Below are positions 48,328-61,163 of a stretch of DNA of 64,000 nt, piece after piece. Below the pieces are notes generated by a model. The model had not been told where the DNA came from and did not search any database. It worked only from the letters and a program-made list of their open reading frames with translations. Made by a program: the position numbers and the translations under genes. Each line of letters opens with the position of its first letter. Positions within the stretch are counted from its first letter, which is position 1. The DNA is from Rhizophagus clarus. Its lineage: Eukaryota > Glomeromycota > Glomeromycetes > Glomerales > Glomeraceae. The stretch covers positions 186,001 through 250,000 of the forward strand of contig BLAL01000213.1 of the NCBI GenBank assembly GCA_015698045.1, in the 5' to 3' direction.

Positions 48328-50086
48328 TTATAAATATAATTTAATTAGTTCATCACTAACACCAGATGGAGTTAATACACCTAAATCAGTACATAATAGA
48401 GTAATATAGTCAGGAGGAGTATAATCCACCGTTGGATTTCTAGCCTAGAATGACATGACGTGTAATATAAAAATCCTCGTTAAAAAAAATGTGAAAAAAA
48501 AAAAAAAAATCTTTCGTTAAATATATTACCACAAAATTTTCAATATCATAATCCTCTTCTTTAGTTTTTTGTTCGCTATTTTCATTAGTTTGAGATTCTT
48601 GATAATAACGGGATTCCAAATCAGGAAATGCTAATAAGTCAGGGGTGTGTGTTGGAAGGTCATACTGATTAAGTGGAAATAAACGAACGAATTTATAACT
48701 AAAAAAAAAATAATGAATTATCAATTTGTAAATTCATAAATTTCAATGATATTTAATGATATTCTTAAATAATTACCTTTCAATTACAGCATAGAATGGT
48801 TTATTAGCAGCTTTAGCAACAACAGCAAGTTGATAAGTTCCAATCTGAATTGTTTGAAAATCGGTTTAGTTAATAAATACGAAATTAGTTAAAAAGATAG
48901 AAATCTCACAATATAATACCGCATTTATTAATCCGCCATTCTCAACAACGCCTTCAGCACCAACAAATACTGCATCAACTTTATCAATAACATAACCAAC
49001 GGCTGTATCAAGTATAATTGTAGCAGGAATACCAGCCTTACATAGTATTTTAGTTGATCTAATTCTGTTAAATAATCAATTATTTAAAATTAAAAATTTT
49101 TTTTTTTTTTTGATATTTAGTTTTTCTTACCCTAATGATGTTGGCCTAGATTCTGTCACATAGACTTTAAATCTTATCTTACGAGCAGCTGCTTGTTGAA
49201 GAAGTAACATTACCACGCGAGAATATGAATGAATCAATATCGTCTACACATTCAAATCATTTTTTTTTTTAAAATCGATTAAATTTTAAAAATTAAATCA
49301 AGCACCTTTACAAAAGAAACTTAACTGCATCATCTTTAATGAATTGTACACCTAATTCAGCAATTTTATGTCTTACTGCTACAGCCTTTTCAACCAAAAC
49401 TTTTCCACTATTCATTAAATGTTCTTTACATGCTTCAAAATTCTAATATAATAAAATAAATAAAATAAAATGCTTTTTAAAATAATTTTTTTAGAAAATG
49501 TAGATAACATGTTCTTAATGTGGTAATTTAACGTACTGTTACATCGTGTGATGTTCTTGTAACAAACCTCAAAAATAGGTCAGCTCCTGCTGATAATGAG
49601 ATAGAATTTCTTACGGAAGATTTAAGTGTTTGACTTGCATCTTTAAGGGATTCCATAAATTCCGATAGTGTCGTTGCTAAAAGGGATAATATAATCTAAA
49701 TGAGTCAATTGAGGAAGGAAATAAATAATCTTACACGAAAAACTAACAATTACCTTTGCTATGTTTTATTAATTCAACTAATGCTTCTATTGCTGCAATG
49801 GGCATAGATATGTCCTTATCAAATTAATCCCAAAACACATTTTAGATTATCATGCAAATAAGAATTTTTTGAGATAAATTTCGGTTCGTGTAATAACAGA
49901 CATTTATAAATATATTTTTTAAGAAAGACGTACCGGATTATCTTTTAGAAACTTTTGATAACACGTGACAATATCGAATTGTTCAGCATTATTGATTGTT
50001 GTAGTTACCACCTCTTTATAAACAAAATTTTTTATTATTATAAGTTTAATTTTTAAAACTTATTTGATGATATTACCTTCGCTCAT
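48328..50086 (-). CDS. GCN3: Translation initiation factor eIF2B subunit alpha
   Basis: Spliced minus-strand exons start [19 protein letters not shown] and continue through [57 protein letters not shown] and [17 protein letters not shown]. They go on through [41 protein letters not shown] and [15 protein letters not shown], and end with [20 protein letters not shown] and DELIKLYL. This is the complete order of the eIF2B-alpha/beta/delta Rossmann-like family. The [10 protein letters not shown] and [15 protein letters not shown] signatures mark the alpha subunit. It is a regulatory part of the guanine-nucleotide exchange factor for eIF2 that senses eIF2 phosphorylation. At least seven introns are present. 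It lies head to head with MESH1. Confidence 0.93.
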
Positions 50087-50259
50087 TTTTAACGAAACAA
50101 ATTAGTCGAAATCAAAAAATTTCTGACGTGTTAATACATATATAGATTCGGAAATTTTCGGTTTATAACTCGAATAAAAGTGGTATAGTATAAAAGTCTC
50201 CCGAACATCTCCGATAATAATGAGCTCCATAACAATGAAAAAAAAACCATTAATTCAAA
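50087..50259. promoter_or_regulatory. Shared intergenic region between divergent eIF2B alpha and MESH1
   Basis: Only 173 bases separate the two start codons, so both promoters must lie here or overlap the genes. A TATATA-like stretch (50140) is present, but no specific factor site can be supported from sequence alone. Confidence 0.6.
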
Positions 50260-51351
50260 ATGTCTTCCCAAGGAACGCAAGTATCCAATGCTTCCTTTGA
50301 CATTGTGAAATTAATTGATACAATAGACTTTGCTGCAAGAAAACACTCGTTTCAAAGACGAAAGGACTCTGCAAAAACGCGTATGTGAATATTATTAGTT
50401 ATATAGTATATTTTAGTTTTCGCGTGAAAATTGAACTTGGCATTAATTTAATTTTTCCTTTATGTGGGACAAATTAGCTTATATTAATCATCCAATTGGT
50501 GTGGCAAAAAATCTTACGGATGCTGGAGTTTATGACCTTGTTACTATACAAGCTGCAATATTGGTTGGTGGATTTTTATAATGATATTTTAATAGTAAAT
50601 TGTTTTTTATTAAGTTTTTGTTTTAATTGAGCATGATACAGTAGAAGATACGAAAACAACTTTTGAAGAGGTAATGTTAATATAACATATTACGTTTTTT
50701 TAAAAAATTTATGAAATAATGTCATAATTTTAATCTAATTATTTATATTATCAGATTGAACAAAATTTTGGACGAGAAGTTAAAAATATTGTGGCAGAAT
50801 GTACTGATGATAAAACATTAGAAAAGGAAGAAATTAAAAGATTGCAAATCGAGCACACACCACATTTATCTAAACAGGTAATTATGTTTTTCTATCTTAG
50901 AATGGGAATGAATTAAGATAATTTGATTTCATTATTTTATTTATTTTTCAGGCGAAAGAAGTAAAGTTGGCGGATAAGTTATATAATCTAAAGGATATAA
51001 AAAGGGATGTACCTACAGGATGGTCAAAAGAACGCGTTCAAGGTAAAAGTTTGATCGGACAACTAAATGACAACTTTATTAATTTATTAACATCGTATAT
51101 TTACCTATATACATTTATATATTATAAAAAAAAAAAAAAAAAAAGAATACTATATATGGGCTAAGAAAGTGACTGATGGTAATTATTTAAACATTATCAA
51201 ATTAGTTTATAATTTATTTGTTAAGAAAACATTTATTACTTAATTTATAGGAGCAAGAGGAATTAATCAAAAACTGGAAGAACAGTTAGATGAAATATAT
51301 GCAAATGGTATTTTTGTATTACAAGGTGAAGAATATAAATGTCATCCTTAG
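50260..51351 (+). CDS. HDDC3: MESH1-type (p)ppGpp / NADPH phosphohydrolase (HD domain)
   Basis: Seven exons splice in frame. The protein starts [20 protein letters not shown], then [20 protein letters not shown] and HPIGVAKNL. The HD-domain core [20 protein letters not shown] follows, then [16 protein letters not shown], a [12 protein letters not shown] metal-ligand helix, and [10 protein letters not shown] near the end (about 200 residues in all). The His, His-Asp and Asp positions expected to bind the metal (HSFQ, HD, ADK) are present. MESH1 is the small, hydrolase-only relative of bacterial SpoT/RelA found in animals and fungi, with ppGpp and NADPH as known substrates. One donor (GTTGGT after the AAIL codons) is unusual but leaves the frame intact. 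Confidence 0.92.
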
Positions 51352-51740
51352 TAAAGTATCATTAAATAGGTTAAAAATATTAAGTTTAAGCTAAATTAAA
51401 TAAACAAAATAAATTCAAAATACAATAACCAAATTCTAAAGCAACAATCTAATAAACTTAATATAATTTAAGTTGTGCAGTTTTTTTTATATGCATATTT
51501 AAGAACTTTCTAAGTTTAAAGTTTTGTGAAATAATATTTATTAATTGGTCTCTGTTTAGCAATAAAGGATATAGCCAACAAAAATGTGGCTATGATAAAA
51601 ATTTATAAAATTTTATAAAATTTTTCTTTTAAATCAATTAGCAATTAGCAAGAAAAAATAATGCAAATACAATTTACAAATTATTTCAACAAAACCAATT
51701 ATAAATTTTCTGTTTTTTTTTTTTTTTTTCTTACTATTTC

Positions 51741-54700
51741 CTAATTTTCAGTTGTTGTTTGTTGACTTCTTAATTCTGCTGCTTTATTACATCTTTCAAC
51801 TAGTAGCAACATAGTTTTCACAAATTCAACTAAATTATTACGATTTGGACTACTTCCAAGTACATCATCAACCGTCCATTTGGCGACTTCGCCAGTTCCA
51901 AGAGACATATTTTTCTTGAACGCTTCTCTGTGCTGATCGTTATAAACCTTTAAATAATAATGATAATGATAATGATAATGATGTTATTTTAATGGTTATT
52001 GACATATTATAAGAATAGGGAATAAAAATCAACTAAAGTTCTCACCTCGATCGTAAAATGCACACTATTTTTTGGTCCAGTCTTGCCTATCTTCTTAATA
52101 GAATTGGGTTGTTCGACAATTTCTAATCTTTCAACACGAGACACTTCTGCGATAAAAGGGAAGTGCAATTTGAATTTTGTAACTTGTTTAAAATTAATGG
52201 ATTTTACTTCGAGAAAGTCCTTAACATTTTCGAATGAGATCGCCCGGTTATTTGGGGTAACTGATACCTTCTTGATAAATGTACTGAATGGTTTCACGTC
52301 ATGACGAATAGCACGTCTTGTAGTCAGAATTGCTGAAAAATCAATTTTCCTGAAAGAAAGAACATATATATTAAATTATTAAAAAGTCATTTAGAAAAAA
52401 AATTTTTTTATGCAATTTAATCTTACCGGTCCAATATCGTCCAATCTATGTTTACAAGTGGTTCCCAATTTAACATAACTTTTTCTAAAGAAACGAATCC
52501 CATATTAACATACATGGTAACATCTGCTGAGGGACCTTGTGGCGCATTTCTTGCTTTTGCTTTTATTTCATAATACGCAGACTTAGACCTGTTGATAGGA
52601 TTTGAACCGAGAACTTCAATGAAACCCGCAATAAGATTATTGTCGTATGATGCACTGCGAATATTTTTAAATTTTAGTTAATAAATAAAGAAATGATTTT
52701 TATTTTAAAAAGGGATTCGAAACTTACATCTCATTGAATCTTGGATTGACGCCATATCCTGAAACAATAACATCTTTCAAATCAGAAAAGTCCCATAACT
52801 TTCCTTTAACTTCTTCATTAACTTTAGTGAAATATGCTTTGCCCAAACTAATTAAATAAAAAATTTGGAGTTAATAACATTTTAAAACAAGTCTTTTAAA
52901 TTCAAAATTATTTACCTTCCAAAAAAACGTACTTCGCCTTTACGTGCACGTGCATACTCTAGTCTAAATACGTGAAACATAATATATTAGTATCAAACGA
53001 CATATACATTATATTATAGATTGGTAATATGTACCTTTCTACCAGTACATTTTTCATCTTAGCGAAATTATAATCTCGAACCCTGTAATATAAAAATAAA
53101 TAATAAGGAAAAAATATATATATATAGTTTACAAAATATTTAAGATAATCTAAAACATACATTCTACCAATAGTAGGTTTATTTTCGGCGTCCGAATAAT
53201 TATTTTTATTTGGATTTTGTTGCCTAATCGAGCGTTTAATTATTGGAGGTGAATCATCAAAATCAATCAAAGTATCTTCATTTGCTGAGCTGCGTTGATT
53301 CTCGGGTGGAAAAGGTCTTCCAGAGTTACTAGACCTTCGGTTTTGATCTCTGCTGGCAGAAAGAGCTGGGAAAGCATTCATTGAATTTGAATTTGGTGGT
53401 GCACTTTGAGACCATTGTGATTCTTTAGGTTGTGGTATTGATGCCCAATTACGTGAAGCATTTTGATAAAAATCATCATTAGAAGAAACTGCTTTATTTT
53501 TTCCTTTTGATGCTCTTTCTTCTTCCCTGTTATCTTCTTGCCATTGATGTTCCATACGGTTACGTTGATCATTATCATTTGATTTCCGCAAATTTCCTTC
53601 AGGCATATCTCGAGGTAACACGTATTTTTGTGTGAGTGGATCTAATGTAGCCGGTATAAGCACGTAAAAATCTTTAATATCAAGCTTCACAGTTTTGCTA
53701 AAGTATGGATGTTTGAAGATGTGACAGAAGTGCAATTTGAACATTGTATATTGATTTGGATAATGCACTAATGGAACATGTATGTGATTAAGAGGTGGTC
53801 GAAGCTGTAAAAGGTTTTCAATAATTAAATAGAAATTAATAATAGTCCAATTTATTCAAACACATAATAAAAAAAAAAAAAAATTCATACGAAGTCCTCT
53901 TGCAATTGTTCTAATCTCTTGATCGCCTCTTCAACATCTCTCTCTCTACCTTTAGTAAATACTACTCTCTATCAAAAAATTATAAATTAAAATTAGCGTC
54001 TTAAACCAATATTATGCGAATAATAAACATATGAGTTTTAATTCACCCTTTTATTTTCAATGATCTCGCCCGCAACTCCACATTCTTTACAAATATCATT
54101 CCAATAATCGCAAGTTGTGAAAAATGCTTCCTTTCGATTCCATCCAAATATATCAGGTATATTAGATTCTTGTATGCGAGGATTGAATTTGAATACGCCA
54201 TCTTCTAATTCGGTATCATTAGCTACTTCTTCCTCTTGTGTCATTGTTGGAATATTTTCTTTCTCAAAAGGTAAAGGGGGAGGTAAACCAGGAGGTAAAT
54301 CAACTTGCATAGATTTGGATTTAATTTTTTTGGAGCGACGAGGTATGATGAGGCTTTGTGTAGCAGATCCGGCCTATGATTATATATTAAAGATGCATTG
54401 ATCAGACTGAATTCAAATATATAAACATAATTAACATAATTATTACTTATTTTACCAGAGCATTGAGAACTTTGAGCAATTCATCACGTCTATAATCATA
54501 TATAGAATGGTTAATTCATCAATCATCTAAAGATTTAAGGATATATTATAAACTTACGAATCATCCAATCCTTTATAATCATCGCCTTCTATCTCAAATG
54601 ACTATCAGTTTAAAAAAGAATCAATTAATTATTTGTTATTATATATGCGTATAAATTTTTTTTTTTTTTCTTTCCTCCAATTTTTAAACAAACCTGTTTG

Positions 54701-55060
54701 TCAATTATGTATTTAATTTTAGTGTTATTATCCCTTCCAATTTGCCTATTAAAAAAAAATCGATAAATCACAAATTTCAAATGTGTAATAACAATTAACT
54801 ATACTCAAGAAATAACGTAATAACATGATCATGACTTACCGGCACATTTCTTCTATCCTTGCCATGCCATCATCATTCCAATCCCACATTGTTCGAATGC
54901 TATATAAAACTTCGTTACATTTGACGCGGCTGTGTAAATAATAACTCAATATAAAGAACGGCCAAACTTGCGAACCAACTGGACTTAAGAGTTACCTGAC
55001 ATTTTGTATATTCACTTTTAATAAATATTTAATTTTCTCTTTATCAATCTTTCTTTTTTT
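51741..55060 (-). CDS. Unrecognised multi-exon protein (KH-like segment, low-complexity centre)
   Basis: At least twelve short exons splice in frame. Order: EVLYSIRTMWDWNDDGMARI, IKYIIDKQ, FEIEGDDYKGL, DELLKVLNAL, then PPGLPPPLP and IFGWNRKEAFFTTCDYWNDI. A possible KH-like RVVFTKGRERDVEEAIKRLEQ follows, then LRPPLNHIHVPLVHYPNQYT and a polar stretch rich in N, S, Q and R (53160-53620). The second half contains LEYARARKGEVRFFG, an ASYDNNLIAGFIEVLGSNP region, and KPFSTFIKKVSVTPNN, ending LRSQQTTTEN (stop 51741-51743). The 5' end is unresolved: an in-frame exon extends past 54996 without an ATG, and MWDWND at 54888 is an alternative start. The second half may belong to a fungal family of unknown function. 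I do not assign a role. Confidence 0.65.
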
Positions 55061-55374
55061 ATAAATTAAATGTGCTAGGCTCAATTTTTTTTGTGCGAAT
55101 TTATGCAAAAGTCATGTCACATGCGAAAAAAAACACCAATTTAAAATAACAATCGCATATGCATCTCGAAAATCTCCCGAAGTAGATCAAAAAAAAAAAC
55201 TTAGCAAAATCGATGATCATTTATCAAAGTTTATATCAATCGAAAATAAGATGTCAAATGGTGCAATATTTAAAATATTTTAATTAATTTTGATTTTCTA
55301 CCATAAGTATTTTTACCTATTTTAACCTATTTTAACCTATTTTTTAAAATAAATATGTTTTTTCTTGTAAAACA

Positions 55375-57063
55375 TCACGCCCTAGTAACTTGCCATACGC
55401 GAATATTATTGTCTAAAATTGTAAATGAAACGAAAATAATAAATGAGGAAACAAATAGATTAAAAAAATAAATCATCAATATTCGATTGGAATAATTTTT
55501 ACCTGTATAACCAGCGAACAAAGTAGTACCATCAGGAGACCAAGCAAGTGAAATACATTCAGGATCTTTCGATTGTTTACCAGTTTCCGTAAATTCTGGT
55601 TTTAGATCATCAACAACAGTCTTTGTTTCAAGATCCCAAATCTTAATGAATGATGCAGTAGCAGCACACAACCAATAACGATTTGGACTGAAAACTAATG
55701 CATTGATAATATCACCAGCTTCTAATGAATACAAATGCTTGCCCTCATTAAGATCCCATAACATTGTGATACCATCCTTTCCGCCTGAAGCACAAAGTGA
55801 ACCATCAGGTGAAATAGTTACAGTATTGATGTATCCAGTATGCCCGATATGGTTTGTTCGAAGCTTACATTTAGTAAGTTCCCAAACCTGCAATAAATAT
55901 AGAAGGATTATTAGGAAAATTATTAAGAAAATTATGAAGATTTTTTTTTTTTTTTTTAACGTAATGGTTGAATAAAATTCATAAAAAATGATTTAGGCTC
56001 AGATTAGATTTTCGTCTCATTGAAGATTTACTTCTCCGAAGTAGCAAATATTGTTTTTTAAAAAAAATGACATCTTTGCCAAGTTTAATCAATTTAAAGG
56101 TATTTAATAATCACCTTAACAAGTTTGTCCCAACCACATGAAACAATTACTGGATTCGAGGGGTTTGGTGAAAATCTTACACATGAGACCCACTCAGAAT
56201 GACCATCTTCCTGAATATTAAATTTACATTCTCCAAGTGTATTCCATAATTTGATAGTCTTATCTCTTGAACCCGACACAATTTGACGATTATCCGGTGA
56301 AAAAGATACGGAAAGAACATCTTTATCATGACCAACAAAACGACGAGTTGTTGTTCCGGTATTTAAATCCCAAAGACGAAGAGTTTTATCCCAAGATGCA
56401 GATAAAGCAAATTGTCCATCAGAGGAAATGACCACATCTTGCACAAAATGATTGTGACCTGTAAGAGCCTTTTTAGGTACGCCATAATTGGTTTCATCCC
56501 GGGTTAAGTTCCAAACGATTATGGTTTTATCTGTCGATAATGAATCATAATAATATCAATATTATGATTCATAAATAAGAAATAATAAATATAGATAAAC
56601 TCCAATTGACTTTTAATAATTTCATGATATATTAATATGAAGATATAAGATAGTATCCTTCCGTAAAATATATAAATGTTATTAATTGATCGGTAATAAT
56701 TTCGAGAAAATTACACACCACGGGAAGCAGATAAAATCATATCAGGATTTTCTGAAGTAGTAGCTATATTAAAAAAAAATAAAAAATAAAAAATAAAAAA
56801 AAAAATAAATATCAATTAACAAATGCATTAATACATTATTAAACTATTTAATTAAATAGTCGAATAAAATTTTAATGTTGATATATTTCCTCAAAGAACC
56901 TTCAAAGAACACTTACCAATAGCCGTCACCCAGTTTGAATGGCCTATTTAGAAATAAAATTTTTTTCGATTAATACTTGAAAAACGAAATAATTTTTTAA
57001 TAAAATAGACTGTTTCTAGCAATTACCATCGAGTGTTCCACGGAGTGAAAGTGTATCGGACAT
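55375..57063 (-). CDS. RACK1: RACK1/Asc1-type WD-repeat scaffold protein
   Basis: Six or more exons encode [14 protein letters not shown], then seven WD repeats: [110 protein letters not shown] and the variant blade [19 protein letters not shown]. The final blade ends [12 protein letters not shown]. Length is about 315 residues, as in the family. The protein binds the 40S ribosomal head and scaffolds kinases (Asc1 in yeast, CpcB/Gib2 in other fungi), affecting Gcn2 signalling and translation. The family's SRDKTI blades are intact and no key feature is missing. Transcription is from the compact block, and the 3' end lies about 0.3 kb from the preceding gene. Confidence 0.95.
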
Positions 57064-57211
57064 ATCTACTAATGGTTGTTTTGGAGAAATGTAAAAATAT
57101 GGTTAAAAAAAAAAAAAAAATTTTTTTTTCCCAAAAAAAAAAAAATTTCGGATCACGATCTACAATCGCATCTAAAAATCCAACCAGCATTAAGAAGTCG
57201 GCTGGCATTAT

Positions 57212-57295
57212 TACGACATATAAAATACGACATATAAAATACGACTTATAAAATACGACTTATAAAATACGACTTATAAAATACGACTTATAAAA
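57212..57295. repeat. 14 bp tandem repeat, six copies
   Basis: The unit TACGAC(A/T)TATAAAA repeats six times, the first two with A and the last four with T at position 7. It sits just upstream of the RACK1 start codon (57063), between it and the 3' end of the PQ-loop gene, so it is in the RACK1 promoter region. TATAAAA recurs at every period. Confidence 0.9.
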
Positions 57296-57508
57296 CTATC
57301 TGATAAACAATGATATAATTAATTTTAATTTTTAAAAGATATTTTATGATGTAATAATTAAAAACTATTTATTACAGGATATTTTCATCATACAAAAGAA
57401 TTGTTAAATGTCTATTTAAAAGATTTGAAGATTTGATAAAAAAAAATCAAAATTGTTACAAAAAATAATTTACATCTCTATAATAAATAAACTAATAAAT
57501 TACATTCG

Positions 57509-58811
57509 TTAAAATTTCACTGACAAGTAATTATTATCAGCGTTATTATTGTTGTTGTTATTATTATTATTATTATTTACAGTATTACCGGCGGCATTAA
57601 AGCTGCCGTTCCTTGAAGTTGTAGGTCTATTAGAAGGATTTCTCTTATGACCTTTATTTATCAATGTCGTACGTTCATCGGGAATTAATGGTCTACCATC
57701 ACGAGTAAGTAGTTGATCGTCTTCACCAACATAAAATGGTCCATGTCCAAGGCGTTTGGAACGATAATTCCAGCAAATACACAGGATGAGAAGTATTCCT
57801 TGTAAACATCCTGAAACAAAAAATACAATCCATGTTGTCCAAGTGACACTGGGTCTAATTGAAAGAGTGTAAACGAAAATAAATGAACCAATGACTTGCA
57901 TCATCATCATTTCAATACTAAGCGCACCAACGGACTAATGAATAAATTATAAGAAAAAAAAAAATATTAATAAATTAAAAATATAAATATATTAAAATTG
58001 ATTATTATTATATATTCATTATTTACCTTACGTATCCAAGTTCTATATAATTGTGGTATAAATTGGATACTTATTAATACCATGGACGCTATACCCAAGA
58101 ATTGTGCCCATAATACTTTCCAATTAATATCTTCATTACCATAAAAAAATAAAAGCAATATTGTAATAGCTATGGTGAAAATGGTATGAACTGTAACAAC
58201 AGTTGAAACTATAATAGAATCGCGCCACTCAATGGACCATTCAGTTGGTGGTGTATTAAAATGAAGGTGTCGAATATATGGTGCAAATTTTCGATGAGAA
58301 GGAAAGTATATCATGAAAAGAACTAAAATCAACAAACACATAAACCATAAAATTGCAAGTTGAATGATACCCAACATATTCTCAAAACATGTTAAGGCAG
58401 GCTAAAAATAAGGGATAAAATAAACATAAGTAAAGAATGATAAAAAATTGAGTAAAAAATGATTATTTATTAAAAACTTACCACAACTTGACAACATTTT
58501 ATGATATTAAACTGTAAAATTACAATATTAAAAAGAACACAAGTTGCTGACATAGTTCCCAACATAAGAAACCAAGGACTAATCCCTTCGCTCGTTTTGT
58601 ACTTAATAATTTTATATACCTAATTAAGATGAGAAAACAATTTGAGTTGAATGAAAAATTATCATATGAAAATATAAAACTTTATTCAAACCTGTGGTAA
58701 AAAGCTTATTAACAAGCCAAATGCGACTAGAAGACTTAGAGATACATCGATCGGTTGATTGTCAGTTATGCATGTAACAGGCTCTAAGCCTCCTTCTAAA
58801 GAGTGTGTCAT
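57509..58811 (-). CDS. PQ-loop repeat membrane protein (lysosomal/vacuolar transporter type)
   Basis: Four main exons encode MTHSLEGGLEPVTC followed by about seven transmembrane segments. Two PQ-loop motifs are visible: LISFLPQVYKIIKYKTSEGI near residue 40, and SIQFIPQLYRTWIRKSVGAL, linked across an intron. The C-terminus after the last helix is long, hydrophilic and Asn-rich (a run of twelve Asn around residue 375, then NNYLSVKF). PQ-loop proteins include cystinosin, the vacuolar Ypq cationic amino acid transporters, and SWEETs. The extended loop between the PQ motifs fits a fungal two-PQ-loop subfamily. A vacuolar or Golgi transporter is likely; the substrate cannot be told. The start gives a short polar N-terminus before the first helix. 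Confidence 0.85.
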
Positions 58812-59528
58812 CTTAATCTTGACGATGAATAAGATTTAAAATTATATTTCAATGTACTCCTCTCTCTCTCGTCGGAAATTTTAAAATAAAATTAATTAAT
58901 TCAAAATATCAATGAATTCTCTTAAATTTACATTCAAAAAATCTATTTTAAAAAATAAAAATACAATATTTTTTTTTTAATGAATTTGAATAAAATTTCC
59001 TTGTCAAATGCTTTTAGTTAATTCAATATTTTTTGACTCGAGAATACACGAACATAAATTCTAAATAGGTTAATTGATTATTGTCCAATAACTATATTTC
59101 TAGTTTGTCGAAATCTTAAGGTATAATGCGTAATTTGTCTTAGATTTCGTGACTTTAATTTTGTAGTATTCTCTTTATAAACAATATCTATACTAAAATT
59201 TTTTAAAATTAAATGAAAGAAAGAAAACTTGGGTTTTTAATGAGTGAATATCTCTAAGGAGGGAATATAAAATATCGAGAAAAAGCAGTGTGACGTAATT
59301 GTTACTCTTTAATTAGTGGGAAAATATCTTGCATTATAAATCGACAAGTTACACTTATCACTCATGCAATCATTGTATATCGTTTAAAAATACTAAATTA
59401 GTTTTATTTTATTAGTTTAAAAAGTACATTGTGCAACCTAAAATAAGGACGAATGATGAAATCCTATTTCCTATCTTTACATATTATTATATAAAAAATA
59501 CAAATATATAAATATATATATAATAAAA
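58812..59528. other. Intergenic region between the PQ-loop and CAF16-like genes
   Basis: Upstream region of the PQ-loop gene and 3' flank of the CAF16-like gene. A CTCTCTCTCTCG run lies at 58860, 50 bases from the PQ-loop start, and could be core-promoter pyrimidine DNA. The rest is AT-rich with nothing recognisable. Confidence 0.5.
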
Positions 59529-60758
59529 TTAATGATTCCAATAATTATAGTATTTATCGCCATATTTATCCACATCATCCGATAAAACGTCCCATTTGGT
59601 CTTTGCTTTTTCTTCTCCTAACAAAACTTTGTCCCTTTCTTGTTCAGCCTTTTTTCTTTCTTCAGCTTGAAGTAATCTAAGTTCTCTTAAATCTTCTCTT
59701 AACCATTGTTCAACAACTTTTAAAAGTGGGGAACCCATATTTCTATTGTTTGTTAATTGTTGTTTACCGATTGAAGATATCATATTTTCCAATTCTGGAA
59801 AGTTTTTATGAAAATCATGAAATGCTACAATGTTTCCACGTTTTATGTGAGCTATATGAGTAGGCCAGTCTCCAAGTCCTAAACGGTAAAACAAGGGATT
59901 TGAATCTTATACCTTAAATCGAACTTATTGAAGAGAAAATAAAAAGTAATTTCTTACCATCAAAAATATGAGTTGCATAAACCTTTTGTTTGACAAAGAA
60001 TACATTAATTATATCACTGAAACTAAAAAAATAAAAGGTAAACTTACTCTAAAAATAACTTACAATAGTAGCATTTCTCTTCTCGGTTTCATTTTTTAAA
60101 AATTGCAACAAATCCGAACGCACTAATACATCCAAATCAACAGTAACTTCATCCATAAGTAATAAAACCCAAGGTTTAATTAGTCCTAAAACAAGTTGCA
60201 CTCTACGCCTTTCTCCATCAGATATTTGATGCATACGCCATTTTGGATTAATGTCCATAATTTGGATTAATTCATTTACTCTTTCAGGATATAAATCACC
60301 TTTCATATTGGATATAAGGGTAGAGACTAAAACATCACCCTTAACAACGGGGTTATTTGCCCACTCGGTACCGAGATAAGTGATACCCTGTTTATAGAAA
60401 ATAAAATGATTGATTATTCGATTCATTCATGAGTTTAAGTAAAGGAGTGTTATACGTACAAGTGGAGAATCTTTAAAAGCATCCATTCCAAAAACTAAAA
60501 CTTTATCTTGAACCATCCTCTTTCCCGCTAATATCGTCAATAAAGTGGATTTCCCAGCTCCATTAGCACCTAAAGCATTAAAAGAAAGTAAATTGTCTAA
60601 ATTTTTTTAAAAAGTGTTTATTTTTTAAAAAATTTACCAACTAATAAACAGCGTGCTCCTTTCTGTAATTTAAGGTTCACATTGTCCAAAACTGGGGATT
60701 CACCAAAGGTGAAATTGAGGCTTTCAACATCAATTACCAAGTCTTCGTTATTAGACAT
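59529..60758 (-). CDS. CAF16: CAF16-like soluble ABC ATPase
   Basis: Five exons encode about 305 residues: [20 protein letters not shown], the Walker [18 protein letters not shown] (split by an intron after LLVG), [13 protein letters not shown], the signature [19 protein letters not shown], the Walker [16 protein letters not shown] with catalytic Glu, and the switch histidine in ATHIFDG. The C-terminal Lys/Glu-rich helix (about 255-290) and a [11 protein letters not shown] end follow. There are no membrane segments. CAF16 is a non-transporter ABC protein associated in yeast with the CCR4-NOT complex and transcription regulation. The VTVDLDVL segment after Walker B is the family-typical variant of the D-loop. 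Transcribed towards the PQ-loop gene. Confidence 0.92.
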
Positions 60759-60925
60759 ATCCTAACAGTATAGTTTTCGAAGAATAATAGGAATACAAGT
60801 GACAAAAATACGAGTCAGTTATATAGTGTATTAACTATATTAACTGTTAAGGTACCTTTTCAGGATTACCTGATCCGGGAATAGATTTGTGTTTCGTCAC
60901 TTTCGTGTAAATAATTCTAACAAGC

Positions 60926-61030
60926 AAAAATAAGCACCCCTTGATAAAAAGACTTTTTTATATGCAGCTTACGATAATTGGCGCTCAATTGAATAATTTA
61001 AGGTTGTTTATTATACTGGTGCTTATTTTT
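60926..61030. repeat. Small inverted-repeat pair in intergenic DNA
   Basis: AAAAATAAGCACC at 60926-60938 and its exact reverse complement GGTGCTTATTTTT at 61018-61030 flank about 80 bases, just upstream of the CAF16-like start. It may be a short MITE. TGATTGTACAAA is tandemly repeated nearby (about 61050-61073). Confidence 0.6.
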
Positions 61031-61163
61031 AGAGCGTACAGTTTTTAAATGATTGTACAAATGATTGTACAAATAAAGTTTAAATAGATAATCGATTTTA
61101 TTATTAAATAATACCGTAATTAAAAATTTAGGTCCTATGTAAACAATAATAATCTGATTATAT

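Noticed and set aside
50260..51351. Recent bacterial gene transfer for the HD-domain hydrolase
   Set aside because: It has several spliceosomal introns and matches the eukaryotic MESH1 type, which is widespread in animals and fungi; no sign of recent transfer.
55000..55002. ATG at 55002-55000 as the start of the unrecognised gene
   Set aside because: Its frame (ATG TCA G) does not match the frame required by the downstream exon when the visible donor and acceptor are used.
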